Assembly: GCA_025504975.1 (NCBI GenBank)
Contig: JANUWI010000008.1
Span: forward strand, 620,001-684,000
DNA length: 64,000 nt
Direction: 5' to 3'
From: Plenodomus lindquistii
Taxonomy: Eukaryota; Ascomycota; Dothideomycetes; Pleosporales; Leptosphaeriaceae
Below, in pieces: positions 1 through 11,442 of the stretch. The position numbers were made by a program, and so were the translations under genes. Every line of letters begins with the position of its first letter. The stretch's first letter is position 1. The notes under the pieces are model-generated. The model was not told the origin of the DNA. It saw only the letters and a list, made by a program, of their open reading frames with translations, and did no database searches.

Positions 1-1030
1 TTAGCTATATTAGGCTAAATAAATATACGCTATAAACGTAGAAAACTACTCTAAAATTCTTTTTAATATATTATATTAGTTAATGCTAGAAAATAACAGC
101 TAGAAAATTATTTTTTATTTTAAAAAGTTTAGTACCTAGATATTTGCAACACTATAAACTACCTTTTATAGGCTAAACCCTTTATTTATTATTACTTAGA
201 ATTACTTTAGTATCTCTAGATAAAGTTTTAGTAGTACTATAGTATTTGCTCTATACTATAAACTAGTACTTTATAAAATACTAGCTAACTTTTATATTAT
301 AGAGGTACTTCTATAATATCTAGTGTTAAATTACTATATATAAAATAGCTAAAAAGGAATTATATATATAGATAAATATGTAAGTTTTAAGCGCTTGCAA
401 GCTAATAGTTAAAAGCTTATAGTAGCTAGAAAAAGAGTTAGATAGGTAACTTTATAAGTATTAAATAGGCTGCTATTTATAATATAGAGTTGTTTTATAA
501 CTATTTATAGTAAAAACTATTTATAGCAGCGCATCTAGAATAGAGTGTTAATTTATAATATATTAGAGCAAATAAAAAAACACGTAGAAATAACTAAATA
601 GATAATTAGGTATAGTATAGTAGATAAGTATATACGTATTAAAAACTCTAGAAGACTAGTAATATTACTCTAGGTACACAGCGCTAAGGTATAGCTAGAT
701 ATTATTAAAGGCTAAGTCTATAGATTTAACTACTATAAAAGCCTTTTAGATAAGTTTTAAAAGTTTTAAAATTATTATTAAAGTAGCTAAAAACTTTAGA
801 AGTAAAGTGTATATTTATACTGCGCTTTAACTAAGCTAGCTTATTAGTCTAGCGGCTATTATTTATATAGGTGTAACTAATAGATATAGTAGAGTTCTAT
901 TAGTAATACGTACTAACGTACGTGTAACCTATTTAATCTAATTAAATGTTCTATTAAACTACTTTATATACTGCTTTAGTTTTATTAAAACATATAAGGC
1001 TATACTTCCTCTAGATAGCGACTAAATACC
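1..1030. repeat. AT-rich RIP-like transposon relic
   Basis: The block is very rich in A, T and TpA steps, with CTAG and TATA words everywhere, and has no open frame of useful length. Composition changes abruptly at about 1030-1100 to the near 50% GC of the rest of the window. This is what RIP leaves after C-to-T changes at CpA in a duplicated element. No terminal repeats, transposase or reverse-transcriptase motifs survive to my eye, so the element type cannot be named. It probably continues to the left of the window. Confidence 0.75.
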
Positions 1031-1646
1031 TAAAACAGGACTAGGTTAGCCCTAAGAACGGGAATTTTGCCTACATTTATAGTGATTAGATAAGAGAGAA
1101 TAGAGCTTCCTGTTCGCTCAGCTGTACTCAAGCAGTGTACCGGCGGATTAGTAGTCAGGTGGGTGACCACTGGCGAATCCCCGCTGTTGTATGTTTTTGC
1201 AATTTTCTTTCGGCCTAAACAGAGAAGTGGATAAGTTATGTGAAGTTTGCAGAGCTTTTCAACTACACATGTTGCTAATTGCGTATACAATGTATTCATA
1301 AAAAGGCCTGTAACTAGAACGAGAGTCCGTCTCATAATAGTAGGCATAGAGTTGAGATTTGTCAAGTCTTTCTTGTTAAAGAAGCTTGGGAGGGACATTG
1401 GAACAAATTTTTGCCCTTGTCTTGAAAGGCAAGGCGCACGCATAGCCACCCGACCAATGTGACACAACAGATGCCGGACGTAGGCAAAAGCATACAAAAG
1501 TAAGCCAGATAAGTTGAATCAATCTTTAGACGTATATAAATTGACGCCGACCCAACAGGTATGCTTGCTTGCTTTCCGCTATAGTTCTGAAGATCCGATT
1601 CTATCTACAAAGAGGATGGAGTCCTTAGGTGAAGACCACCTAATGG
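1031..1646. other. Intergenic, RIP-block edge
   Basis: Transition zone between the AT-rich relic and the first gene. Short overlapping frames exist on both strands (for example 1030-1497 on the minus strand) but show no recognisable domain. It should hold the 3' UTR of the minus-strand gene that ends at 1647. Confidence 0.5.
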
Positions 1647-2615
1647 TTAATCCTGATATGTGTCTGCGTCTGGATTTGGCCCAGACAAGTCACCAAGGTC
1701 GCCGTTACCATCTAGATCAAACGGCTTCCTTCCGAGCACAAGTTCCAAGATCCCAGCGAAAGCCATAAATCCAAAGATTAATGTGAGAAGGCCCAGCGCG
1801 TCAGTCAAAAACCAGCCAAAATCACCATTGACCGCAACCCACGCCGGGAATGCAATAAATCCATACACAGCCCCAACAGACATCGGCGTAAGCAACAGGA
1901 CAGCCAGCGATCGAAACCCGGTGAGAAAATGACGGCATCGATACGCAAGTGCTGTTGCGAGGAAGACTCCCACCGAGTTCGGCGCCATCCACCACCAGGG
2001 AAACATGTTGAGAACCACGAGAGGCTGATTGCCGTAATATGCGTACACGCCCATCGGCAGCAAGATCTCCTCAACCAAAAGATCCGATACCATCATCAGC
2101 GCCAGGAACCACCACAGCGCGCGCGTCGAAGCCTTGTTGTACAGCAGCTGCAGAGCCATCTGCATCAACGCGCCATAGCCGAACCAGATGGGGATCCAAG
2201 GCGGCATTTCGCGACCCAGTAGGTGGAATGATGCGTTTGCGGAGGTCCAAGGGTAGTAGATGCATCCCAGCACATCGATGAACGTCTCAGGGAACGCGAT
2301 CATTGCACCGCTGAGCGGGAGCACGAAAGGAAGGATGGTTCGCGTGTTTCGTGCGTCGCGTGCACCTAGCAGGACGGCAAGGAGGCCTGTGGCGGTCATA
2401 AAAACCATGCAGATGATGTTGTTTGTGCGCGAATAAGGAAGATCGGTTGGTGGCTGCGGAAGATCAAAGTACGGGTTTCTTTCGAAATCTGGTCTGCCTC
2501 TGCTAGGGCGTTTGTGGAGGTAGGATCCTACGAAGGCGAGGATTGTGAGGCATACTGCTCCAGACCATGCTATGGTCTTGTAGTGTCGCGATGAGGGGAG
2601 CTTTGGGAGAGACAT
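1647..2615 (-). CDS. Polytopic membrane protein, AveC-like family (tentative)
   Basis: Intronless frame of 322 aa with about seven hydrophobic segments. The central block reads LLGREMPP, then a segment with SDLLVEE, then VYAYYGNQPLVVLNMFPWWW and SVGVFLATALAYR. The same order of landmarks occurs in the next gene (3405-4295), so the two are paralogs. From memory the GRE...YYGxQPL...FPxWW pattern resembles actinobacterial AveC-like (spirocyclase-type) membrane proteins; I could not check this. The C-terminal tail after the last membrane segment is acidic and hydrophilic. The reaction is unknown. An alternative is an unrelated fungal 7-TM family. It lies next to the RIP relic, with its paralog in the same orientation 790 bp upstream. 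Confidence 0.8.
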   Translation of the reverse strand: MSLPKLPSSRHYKTIAWSGAVCLTILAFVGSYLHKRPSRGRPDFERNPYFDLPQPPTDLPYSRTNNIICMVFMTATGLLAVLLGARDARNTRTILPFVLPLSGAMIAFPETFIDVLGCIYYPWTSANASFHLLGREMPPWIPIWFGYGALMQMALQLLYNKASTRALWWFLALMMVSDLLVEEILLPMGVYAYYGNQPLVVLNMFPWWWMAPNSVGVFLATALAYRCRHFLTGFRSLAVLLLTPMSVGAVYGFIAFPAWVAVNGDFGWFLTDALGLLTLIFGFMAFAGILELVLGRKPFDLDGNGDLGDLSGPNPDADTYQD

Positions 2616-3404
2616 CCTGAGATACGGAGGGATCCGAATGGATCGTGAGTTAGCCAGAAATAGGAATTGTCGGTATCCTGGCTTGGGAGTATGTGCATGT
2701 ACCAGTCATATATACTTGAAGTTATTTATGATGCCTCTTGGCCGACCACCAATTCGCGCAAACGCAAGTTTCGGATATGCCAAGAACCGAGATTCCGGGC
2801 GTTCACAATGTGTCCTGTGCCCGGGTACATAGTGCGTTTCCCACGTGTTTTGTCTTGTCATGGGCAAATCTGTGCTCCTACCGTATCAGTCGACGAGCGT
2901 TCCTTTACGCTAGTAAAGGGCCGAAAGCCTTGCCACAGCAGATCTTGCGACCACGCTGACCACGCTTGTTTGCCTAATTTGGCACATTGATTAGCTACAA
3001 TTAGTCTAGATCTGACTCAGCCCTTTGCCAGTCACCTCTTCTGTGCGTATGATACCTACTTCTTTACCACTTTATAGGTTTTACCTATCTAAGACACCAG
3101 AACAGGTTAAGAGCAATTGCAATAAAGCGTTTATCACGTTCAAGGCATTGTACGCTCGATGCGTGGGCAACGGAGTGTGTACTTTTGTTCATTGATAGCC
3201 CTTGAGCGCTCTTATCATACCATAACGTTATGCGGGGCCACGCCGACCTCAGCTAGACGTCCGAGCGCCACTCAAGCCGCAACACCACATCTCTCCACCA
3301 CACTATGTAGATCTAATATATACTTGTTGCTATGGCTTTACCACGAAGAAGAACTTGAAAAGTACAGAGACGCCTCTTCTTGCACTGGGACATTGTGCTT
3401 GCAA
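2616..3404. other. Intergenic between two paralogous membrane genes
   Basis: 790 bp that must hold the promoter of the 1647-2615 gene and the 3' end of the 3405-4295 transcript. Small frames on the plus strand (2638-2990, 3159-3542) show no domain or codon pattern of a gene. Nothing else seen. Confidence 0.5.
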
Positions 3405-4295
3405 TCAATCCGATTTGCCCTTTTGAGCGGCGCGGCTGAACTTAAGAGGATCACGCCCAAGTACAGTATCCATGATAACACCAGCTTCAACAATCGATAT
3501 GCATGCGGTAAGGATACCACACACTTGAGTAACGAGAGGTGAATGGTCTGCCTGGACAACGTAAATAGTGGGCATGGCTGCCAACACCTGAGGTCCCACG
3601 TAACAGAAGGGCAAAATTGGAATGAGGAAGATGCTCCTCCACCCGTTGAACCAGTTGCGGTACCGATATGTGATGGAAATGCCCATGAAAACCCCCGCCA
3701 CGTTGGCGAACAACCACCAGCAGGGGAAGAGCCCGAAGATGACGAGAGGCTGGTGTCCGTAGTACATGTAGATGCCGCCGTAGTTGAGCATGACTTCTTC
3801 CAGCACAAGATCAGCCAGTCCACCCAGAGCCAGGCAGGCCCACAGCGTCCCTGTGCTGACATTACGCATCAACGCAGCATAGATGCAGCAGCTCATCGCG
3901 GAACCGAATGACCACCAGATAATGCCCACGTACAGATCAAACTCGCGACCAAGTAATGTGAACATGAGTTGTTTTGGGTCGTGCGACGCCGTCCAGTAGA
4001 CGTTGGATAGATAGCAATTGATCGCTTCAGCCAGGACGCAGGTGGAAGCTCCAATCGTTAGAGCACCGGGGACAGTGCTCTTCCATCTCTTGCTCTCGGT
4101 GAAACTCGCAGCCACAAAAGTGAGGGAGATGGCTAGGAGCACATAGGTAACGACCGAGATATGGTTCGCGTCCTGCGGGAAGGAGTCGCCTGGTGATGCG
4201 ACTGTGCGGTATACCGGATGCAACGTGACTTTCGTTTGCGCGTTTTGGGCGAAAGCTGGTGCGATGAGACCGAAGAGCGCGAGTAGGAGTTTCAT
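3405..4295 (-). CDS. Polytopic membrane protein, paralog of the neighbour
   Basis: Intronless; 296 aa from the ATG at 4295. This start is chosen because it opens directly on a signal-peptide-like stretch (MKLLLALFGLIAPAFAQ). Frames beginning at 4358 or 4325 would add a hydrophilic leader. The body has about six further hydrophobic segments and repeats the landmarks of the 1647-2615 protein: LLGREFD, LADLVLEEVML, IYMYYGHQPLVIFGLFPCWW and GVFMGISITYRYR. The copies are clearly diverged, so this is an old tandem duplication or a two-gene unit. The function is not known; the AveC-like resemblance noted for the partner applies here too. The cleavable signal is absent from the other copy, which may put the two N-termini on different sides of the membrane. 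Confidence 0.8.
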   Translation of the reverse strand: MKLLLALFGLIAPAFAQNAQTKVTLHPVYRTVASPGDSFPQDANHISVVTYVLLAISLTFVAASFTESKRWKSTVPGALTIGASTCVLAEAINCYLSNVYWTASHDPKQLMFTLLGREFDLYVGIIWWSFGSAMSCCIYAALMRNVSTGTLWACLALGGLADLVLEEVMLNYGGIYMYYGHQPLVIFGLFPCWWLFANVAGVFMGISITYRYRNWFNGWRSIFLIPILPFCYVGPQVLAAMPTIYVVQADHSPLVTQVCGILTACISIVEAGVIMDTVLGRDPLKFSRAAQKGKSD

Positions 4296-6112
4296 GCCTG
4301 TGGCATGGAAAGTCCTGCAGACCATGATGCTCGGCGATTCTCGACAAGTAATTACCAAGGACGTGTGAACAAAGCGAACAGGTGTAGCAGAAAGTGGTCG
4401 TTACCACCTGTTCGCTGTGATCTATATAGCCATTCCTGCATCGTAGCAAGCGGAACCTAGTCTTTCCAGAAAATATCTGTTAGCACCCCATGAGTAAGTC
4501 AGGTAACGGGTAGCGCGTGGTTCGCCGAACCTCGGACATTTTCGAATACCCTAGTGGCTTCGAACCGCAGTTAGCACGGTTAACTGTGACACCGACCCGA
4601 GCTGCCCACTTGGCGATGGAAAGGGCTAAAAACCAACGAATTGAAAGGCGACACATCCATGAATACTTGACAGCAGCGAAGGGTAGCCCAGAATCAACAC
4701 CAAAACATCTGCGCAAGGGGTACATTTACTACATTTGGCCTCTGTGCTGTGTTGGGAGTCAGTTGATTTTCGCCAGCTTCTCGAGGTCGCCTGCATTGAG
4801 GGTGCAATCATGTTCGGCTCACGCGCCTGGAAAACCCTCCGTGCGGATAGTGCACTAACACGTCTTTTCTAAGAATGGATAGAAGGCGCTCTAGGAACGA
4901 TCAAAATCGGTGTACAGAATGTCTAGCTGCAATACGATCCGAGGACGATACAGCCATGCTCTCCCCTGAAGTCTGAATACAGAGAAAACACAAACACACA
5001 TTAAATACACGCCAGGATTGCACAGACATTTTACAAATTAGTATTCTTCATCCCACCTCCTTACAAAGACTGATAGCAAATGAGAGGTACCCTTTACTTA
5101 CATCGCTTAACCAATCTGGCATGTATCCGATTCCGAGATACAAATCCATACAAAACAACGTATGTAGACCAGGATCCATGCAAATTTTTTTGCTGCGGAA
5201 CCCGGACCCATGCCATCCCTCGTGGCGCCCGCTAAATTAGCCAAACCTCAGCCTTGCCGCTTGACCTCCATTTCTACAGGAACATGAGAGAATGCACATG
5301 AATTCTCAAGCTCCTTATGTCGACAGCAGCGAGCGAGCATGCCGCATGCATCACTTGATCAATGTCGACGACCTCAACCGGGCAACGTCTACATCTACAA
5401 CAGGCTTACCACCCACGGCAACTCGACCTCCCTCGATCCTAGAACCCCCTTAAAAAGCGTAGAGTCCGCGTCGAAACACGACTACCTGTGAAACCATACT
5501 TGCGCCACCCAAGCTTCATGCAAGTTTTTTGCTCCAAGACACTCAATTTGACTGCCTAGCCCTTTGACATGAGGCGGCCAGCGATCTGGTGCTCTATTCG
5601 TATCCGTTCTTGGCTGCGGCTGATATGCGAGATTGGATCTACCATGTCTTGGAAGGTAACTCGTAAAATATGAATGTTCGTGAGCTGGTATGTGGTGTTC
5701 CAAGGCAAGGCAATTCTACGGCGCGCAAGGAAGTCTGTTTGCGTGAGAACGTTGGAAGGAGGGTCTACGTATTGTATTGAATCTGGATGGAAGATGTGGA
5801 GGTTGGGGTTGTTGCATGGTCTCTGTGGTTCATTCTTGCTGATGGTGATTGAATGTTGATAATGTGTGTCACTGCAGTCTGATTGAGGTTGTACTGTGTG
5901 CTATTGTGAATTAGTACTTTCCACGTCAATACCATCAGTCCAGGAAACGCACAAAAAGACATCGGACGTTCGAAAGAAAAAAGGGTCAATAATAGGTACA
6001 CCCCGCACCTCAGAATGAATAGTCCAGCTCCCCATTCCAATAGAGACTAATCTGCCAGCGGAAAACCTCCAGCCTCAGAAGCCAACCCATGCCAGGAACA
6101 GACAAAATACTC
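4296..6112. other. Intergenic, no gene seen
   Basis: 1.8 kb between the start of the minus-strand membrane protein and the 3' end of DGAT2. Frames up to 113 aa (4517-4858 plus, 4480-4811 minus) overlap one another and carry no recognisable motif. Base composition is ordinary. No RNA gene was recognised. Confidence 0.5.
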
Positions 6113-7719
6113 TTACTCCACAATCTCCAACTCACCCACCCTCTCCTTCGCAAACTCGTCCTTATGCTCCTCCCAAATCCTCATCAACTCATCCACATAC
6201 TCCCCATGCACACGATCAATAACCTCCTGACTAGGCTGCCGATCCTGCACCACGCGCACCGGCCTACCGACCACAATATTAATCGGGCGACGGTACGGCA
6301 TCATACCAACATCGTAATTGAAAATGCCTCTGGCGTGGAAAAACGGAATCGTAAAACCCGCCACTTTTTTAACCAGGAGTTGGAACTTGTGTATATAGGG
6401 GTGCGACTCAGTGTCCATTTGGTCGTAGACGTCGTTTTCGCCAAAGGCGAGGACGGGCACGAGATCGGCGCCGGTACGAATGGCCATTTTGACGAAGCCT
6501 TTGCGGCGCCGGAGAACGAGTTTAATGGTGCCTGGGCGGGCGTCGAGGGATTCGCGGGCGCCGCCCACGACAATGGTGATTGCGCGGCCCATGCCTTCGC
6601 CGTTTTGCCCTCCTTTGCTGAGGATGTTCTCGCATGACTCGCGGGATACCGAGGCCATTCCTAGGCGGAGGGCGTACTCGCGGTAGATTGGGTAGCGGAA
6701 GTTTGAATCGAGGGTAAGCAGTGCGTTTGTTATGCCTGGGAACAGCTGCGAAAAGCCCAGTGCCTCTGTTGCGAAGGCTGCGAAGGCGCCGTGGGAGATG
6801 ATGCCATGGGGGTGGTAGCCGAAGATGTATTTTCGCGTTGGCTCGAGTTCTTTGCTGCGGTGGAGACGCGCGGGGTAGTAGGATGCAAAGAGGGACCAGA
6901 CTTTGAGGCGGCGGAAGCGTTCGGAGCGCAGGGAGAGTTCGCCGGAGTTGTGGGCGGAGGAGAAGAGGACGTAGATGACGTAGGGCAGCAGGATGGGCCA
7001 CAGGAGGGGGATGGAGCACAGGAAGAAGAAGATTGCGAGGCCGCCGACTATGCTGAGGGTGTGCATGAGGACGGCGAGGGTTTGGAGACGGCGTTGCAGG
7101 GGGACGTTCATGGGGGCGAAGCGGATTCTGTGTCATTGTTAGTACTGGGAAGTAGTGAAGGAGCGTAGAGGAGTGTAGAGGAGAAGACGTACTTGCTCGT
7201 CGCCCATCCAGCACCAGCCTTCCTCCCCGACTTGAGCTCAGAATTTCTGCGCTTCAAATCCGTTCGTGCCTCCTTCTCCAGCTCAGGCGAGGGCGCAAGC
7301 GTCGTCAGCACCTCGCCGTGCCCATTGGCCTTCTCCTGTATCAATTCGCTGCCCATACGCTCGCCATATTTGCGCCCCAGCGACGCATTCGAGCCCCGCG
7401 ATGCCACTCGGCGATGGCCCTTTATCGTGGGACTTCTGGGCGTTGCGTCCTGGCCCACGCCCTCGAGATGCCGCTTTTCCTCGTTGTGGTCCTCATTGGG
7501 CGGCGTGATGATGCCGTTGGTTCTGATCTCGTCCACGCGCTTCTCCAGCTTTCGCCCATTGCCAGCTCCATTCATATTACTGTAGCCATTCGTGCCGTCG
7601 TTCTGGCTGACATGTGATTCTGGGTGTAGCGCCTCTTCGGCAGCGTCGGCGTACGACTTGGGCGGAAGGTCATGGGCCTTGCGCTCTTCTGGCGCGGCGG
7701 GCTCCGGGTTCAGCGACAT
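6113..7719 (-). CDS. DGA1: Diacylglycerol O-acyltransferase 2 (DGAT2)
   Basis: Two exons, 7719-7193 and 7127-6113, joined over a 65-nt GTACGT..CAG intron, give 513 aa. The join restores the typical entry K-IRFAPMNVPLQRRLQTLAV. DGAT2 makes triacylglycerol from diacylglycerol and acyl-CoA at the ER and lipid droplet. Visible landmarks are an N-terminal disordered extension of about 175 residues, rich in N, E and K; a hydrophobic hairpin after residue 190; the active-site YHPHG motif with His at about 281; then SRESCENIL, VVGGARESL and RKGFVKMAIRTGADLVPV, all characteristic of the family. The end GRPVRV..(..)VHGEYVDEL is also typical. The gene is divergent from the STK19-family gene across a 593-bp spacer with CCAAT boxes. 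Only the long N-terminal extension, which varies between fungi, is uncertain. Confidence 0.95.
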
Positions 7720-8312
7720 GGTGAGGCCGCGGGAAAAGAGAATTAGGGGGGGTGCAAGGGCAGGTGGGAGACTGCGCGGCCAGCTCTCAGGACATTTTGT
7801 GGGTTTTGTTGGGTGAATAGCGCGTGTTTGAGCTGTGCTGTGCTGCCGCTGCCAATGATGTCAGTCGTGGCTCGTCCGGAACACCAGCCGGATGCTGCGA
7901 GCGGCCGTTGCCATCCATCACCAATTGAACTGGCCAGGCATTGTTCTCTCATTGAATCCAAATTGCATGTCTGATGTATTAGGCAGACTCTCTTGTTTTG
8001 TAGCCGACTTCTTTTCCTCCATTCGACGCATCTCTTGGTGTTCCTTTGCACTCATTGTGGCGTTGTGGCGCACGGACTGGCTGTCAGTAGTCACATGTCA
8101 AACGTCTACGCCCTCACCTTCGCCACTCCCTGATTCGTCACTTTCAGGACATGCTCTTCTTACCTTAGCAGCCATGACTCTTCGTTTTGACCATCTTGCA
8201 AACCTCACAGATCCATGTCTACCTGATTGATGCTCTTTGTCTTCACTATCTTCTCACTGACACCAAAACTGCACCCAAGTCTCGCATTGGTCTGGCACCA
8301 TCAGGCAACGTC
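7720..8312. promoter_or_regulatory. Divergent promoter between DGAT2 and STK19-like gene
   Basis: This 593-bp spacer separates two start codons pointing away from each other. It contains CCAAT at 7852-7856, overlapping a CRE-like TGATGTCA (7856-7863), and a second CCAAT at 7921-7925 followed by TTG. The motifs are read by eye and may be chance; the divergent arrangement is certain. Confidence 0.4.
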
Positions 8313-9551
8313 ATGTCGTTCCAAATGACTCCAGCGCATTCATCGCGCATCACCAAATCTCGAAGAACAAGTGCAGGCGCCAAATTGGGTCTCAGACGCT
8401 CTGCTTCAACAACCTCCTCGGCAAGCCCACGCAAAAAGTCTATCCCCTCCCTTCCATCATCCAACACGGTCTCTTACAATGACGACGAGCAACTCGACGA
8501 CACAGGCGTCATAGCTTCACTCGCCGATGACCTCAACTTCCGCGACGTCCCTCAGTTCATGGAGTACATTCGTAACAGGATGTTCACTGACATGCCCGAA
8601 AAGGCAGGAATGAACTCGACCAGAATCGCAGAAGTGCTCAACTATCGAAGAAACCTGTCACCGTTTGTGACTCTGGCGCACATTTATGCTTTGAGTCCAT
8701 CCTCAACCAAAGTCGAACGAGAAATTGCTGAGCTTGCGCAAGCGGGTATACTGCGAAGAGTAACGATAGCAAATCGTGGTGTTGGAACTACTGCCATTGG
8801 TGATGGCATCGCTTCAGTGAGAGAGTGGCAGAGTCTTGTCCAGTCGTATGAACAGATTTCCGATGAACTGAAAGGTAGGCATCCCTGCACTCAGCCTAAG
8901 GTAACCTTGCTAAGACCACCAGCCAAATACATCTCTTCAATGAATGCAAATCCAGGATCCTCAAGCATTCCCGGTACAGCCTTTACGTCCGTGGAGATAT
9001 CTACACTGGTTTCACTTGGCTTCCTCACGTCATCCACTGCCATTGGCTCGAATTCGTCTCTGTTCGCTCTTCCTGGAGCTAGCTCCCTGGCATCTGTATC
9101 CACCTCAGGCTCTCGACACGTAGCGGGCTCCATGGATGCAGTTGGTGGCATCTATGCTACGCAACATATTCACGGCGGTACTTCACTGTCCGGATCACGA
9201 CCCTCAATAACAGCCCACTACACATTCTCCCTTCCCAACATGGGAACCTTCATCAAGCTCCTCGTTGAGGCCAGAAACCATGTCGTAGGCATACTCAAAA
9301 AGACAAAGTACAAGGAGATGCCACTAGATGTCTTGCGCGAACGATGGGATGGCGGTGTTACATCGCATACGGAGCAAGCAGAGCGAAAGAAGCTTAGAGG
9401 CGAGTTCGCAGGAGTGCTACCTGGCAGGACGAAGAAGTGGAAACAGTTCTACGGCATGCGATTCGAGTGGATACTTGAAGAGTGTGTAGGGGCTGGGTTG
9501 GTAGAGCTCTTCGAGACAGGGAGCGTGGGTAGAGCTGCACGAGCAACGTAA
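8313..9551 (+). CDS. STK19-family winged-helix protein (tentative)
   Basis: The open frame runs from 8187; the in-frame ATG at 8313 (MSFQMTP) is preferred because the upstream part is not protein-like. A 48-nt stretch, 8875-8922 (GTAGGC..CCAG with a GCTAAG branch site), is multiple-of-three and free of stops. Removing it joins DELK to AKYISSM and gives 396 aa. The N-terminus is basic and serine-rich; the core has SLADDLNFRDVPQFMEYIRN, RIAEVLNYRRNLSPF and EREIAELAQAGILRR. This matches my memory of fungal proteins annotated as Serine-threonine protein kinase 19. The family is now viewed as a DNA-binding winged-helix protein acting in transcription-coupled repair rather than a kinase, and no kinase motifs are visible here. 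The C-terminal ERWDGGV..FYGMRFEWILEECVGAGLVELFETG is compatible with further winged helices. Confidence 0.75.
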   Translation: MSFQMTPAHSSRITKSRRTSAGAKLGLRRSASTTSSASPRKKSIPSLPSSNTVSYNDDEQLDDTGVIASLADDLNFRDVPQFMEYIRNRMFTDMPEKAGMNSTRIAEVLNYRRNLSPFVTLAHIYALSPSSTKVEREIAELAQAGILRRVTIANRGVGTTAIGDGIASVREWQSLVQSYEQISDELKGRHPCTQPKVTLLRPPAKYISSMNANPGSSSIPGTAFTSVEISTLVSLGFLTSSTAIGSNSSLFALPGASSLASVSTSGSRHVAGSMDAVGGIYATQHIHGGTSLSGSRPSITAHYTFSLPNMGTFIKLLVEARNHVVGILKKTKYKEMPLDVLRERWDGGVTSHTEQAERKKLRGEFAGVLPGRTKKWKQFYGMRFEWILEECVGAGLVELFETGSVGRAARAT

Positions 9552-9864
9552 GGCTAGACTGGGGAGAGGACATGTAGTTCTCACGCCATCAGAGACCACA
9601 TTTCAGTACTTTCAGGCCAACTGTGGTCTGTTGGCTCTACACGCATCTGGTCGAACATCCGAGCACGCCATGCCATGGGGTGCCTACGTTATTTCCGAAT
9701 GTGGCAGGACTACTAGTGTGACCACGCACGTCAAATGCTACCCCACTGACGTGTGTATGCGGCTGCCCCGCATGACCGTTGACAGAATAAACTTATAGAT
9801 ATCAGCATTCGCATCGAGAGCGATGTCTTGTATCGTACTGAAGCCGCTCTGAAGCTCGTTCGCC
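9552..9864. other. Short intergenic spacer
   Basis: 313 bp holding the 3' end of the STK19-like transcript and the promoter of the dioxygenase gene. No other feature seen. Confidence 0.5.
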
Positions 9865-11180
9865 ATGGCCATTGCGGAAATAACACCACGTCAGCCAGAC
9901 ATTGACTATGCGCCTGACTACGACAAGTATCTTGCACGTACGAAGAGACGTCTTGAGAGTGAGGAGCTAAATAAAACGCTTCCACCTGGCTTCCCAGAGA
10001 AGCTAGAATCAGATCTCGTATGGGACAAAACCGATATTGCTTCGCGCTTCGACTGGACCTACTCCCTCACCAAAGACGACCTGGAGGAAGTCGAATCAGC
10101 ACTGCAACACTTCAAGAGCCTGAACAAACCCCTCAACCACGTGAATCAAACCACCTTCCCACTTCCCAAGCTCCACTCCAAGCTCCGAGCCATCTCAAAC
10201 GAAATCCACAACGGATTCGGCTTCAAGGTGCTCCGCGGCCTCCCCGTCTCAACACACTCGCGCGAAGACATTCTTGCAATCTACGGCGGCATCGCATCAC
10301 ACATTGCCCCTATCCGCGGCCGCCAGGACCATCAATACGACGGCAAACCCGCTGACGTAGTACTAAACCACATCAAAGACCTCTCCGCCAAAGTCGACGC
10401 CAAAAAAATCGGCGCACCAGCCTACACAACCGACAAGCAAGTCTTCCATACCGACGCAGGCGACCTCATCGCTCTCCTATGTCTCGAGGAAGCTGCCTCA
10501 GGCGGACAGAGCAAAGTAAGCAGCAGCTGGCGCGTATACAACGAACTCGCTCGTACACGCCCCGATCTCATTCGCACCCTGGCCGAGCCATGGGTCACAG
10601 AAGTGTATGTCCCCCCCCCCTCTCTCCCTCTCCCTCTTCCTACACTCCATCTAACCCCATCCATCTACACAGCTTCGACAACCCCGCCAAACCCTACGCC
10701 GAGCGTCCACTCCTCCATTTCACCCCCGCCACCCCAACATCCCCCCACCGCCTAATCATCCAATACGCGCGCCGCACATTCACCGGATTCCAAGGTCTCC
10801 CCCGCTCCTCTGCCATCCCGCCCATCACCGAAGCGCAAGCCGAAGCGCTGGATGCCCTGCACTTTCTCGCGGAGAAATACGCCCTCGGTCTGGAGTTTAA
10901 AAAGGGTGATGTGCAATTCGTTAATAACTTGAGTATCTTTCATGCGAGAGATGGGTTTACGAATGAGCCGGCGATGGGCAAGGAGAGACATCTGGTTAGA
11001 TTGTGGTTGAGGGATGAGGAGTTGGCGTGGGAGACGCCGGAGGCGCTGGGGGAGAGGTGGAGGGGTGTGTATGGGGGGCGGGTGGGGGAGGAAGGTGTGA
11101 AGAGGGAGGTTTGGCCGTTGGAGCCGTATGTTAGGACTGCGAGTTTGGGCGGGAAGGACGCGGGAGGGGTGGGGAAGTAG
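9865..11180 (+). CDS. TauD/TfdA-family Fe(II)/2-oxoglutarate dioxygenase
   Basis: Two exons, 9865-10604 and 10673-11180, are separated by a 68-nt intron starting GTATGT and containing ten C in a row. The join gives TEV-FDNPAKPYAERP and a 415-aa protein. The fold family hydroxylates small molecules such as taurine or related sulfonates using Fe(II), O2 and 2-oxoglutarate. Iron ligands are visible as VFHTDAGD (HxD) and the distal His in SIFHARDGF; the following HLVRLWLRD supplies the usual Arg for 2-oxoglutarate. GFGFKVLRGLPV and YGGIASHI are typical N-terminal landmarks of fungal members. The substrate cannot be inferred. The C-terminus is glycine- and charge-rich. The gene stands alone between core genes, so context adds nothing. 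Confidence 0.9.
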
Positions 11181-11442
11181 GGATATGGATCGCACGGTAC
11201 TGCACTGCGTATGCAGATGTCGTGTCGTGCACACAGCGCGCGTTGGAATGCGAGATGAAACGGTGATATTCAGACAGCCAACCAATTAACCAACCATACT
11301 AGTCCATATTATACTAACTCATGCCCATCTATCTGTATACATGCATGATCTAATCCCAACATACAACATACAACAACATTTACGTGACCAAGCCATCACC
11401 TCCTACCCCACCCCATCCCCCATCTGCACAAAGCCTCTTCAT

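Noticed and set aside
1030..1497. 155-aa minus-strand frame beside the AT-rich relic
   Set aside because: No recognisable domain and partly inside RIP-like sequence.
4555..4575. tRNA B-box-like GGCTTCGAACCG
   Set aside because: No cloverleaf, A box or terminator found around it.
6522..7214. 230-aa Pro/Arg-rich minus-strand frame
   Set aside because: Overlaps the second DGAT2 exon in another frame; composition typical of a shadow.
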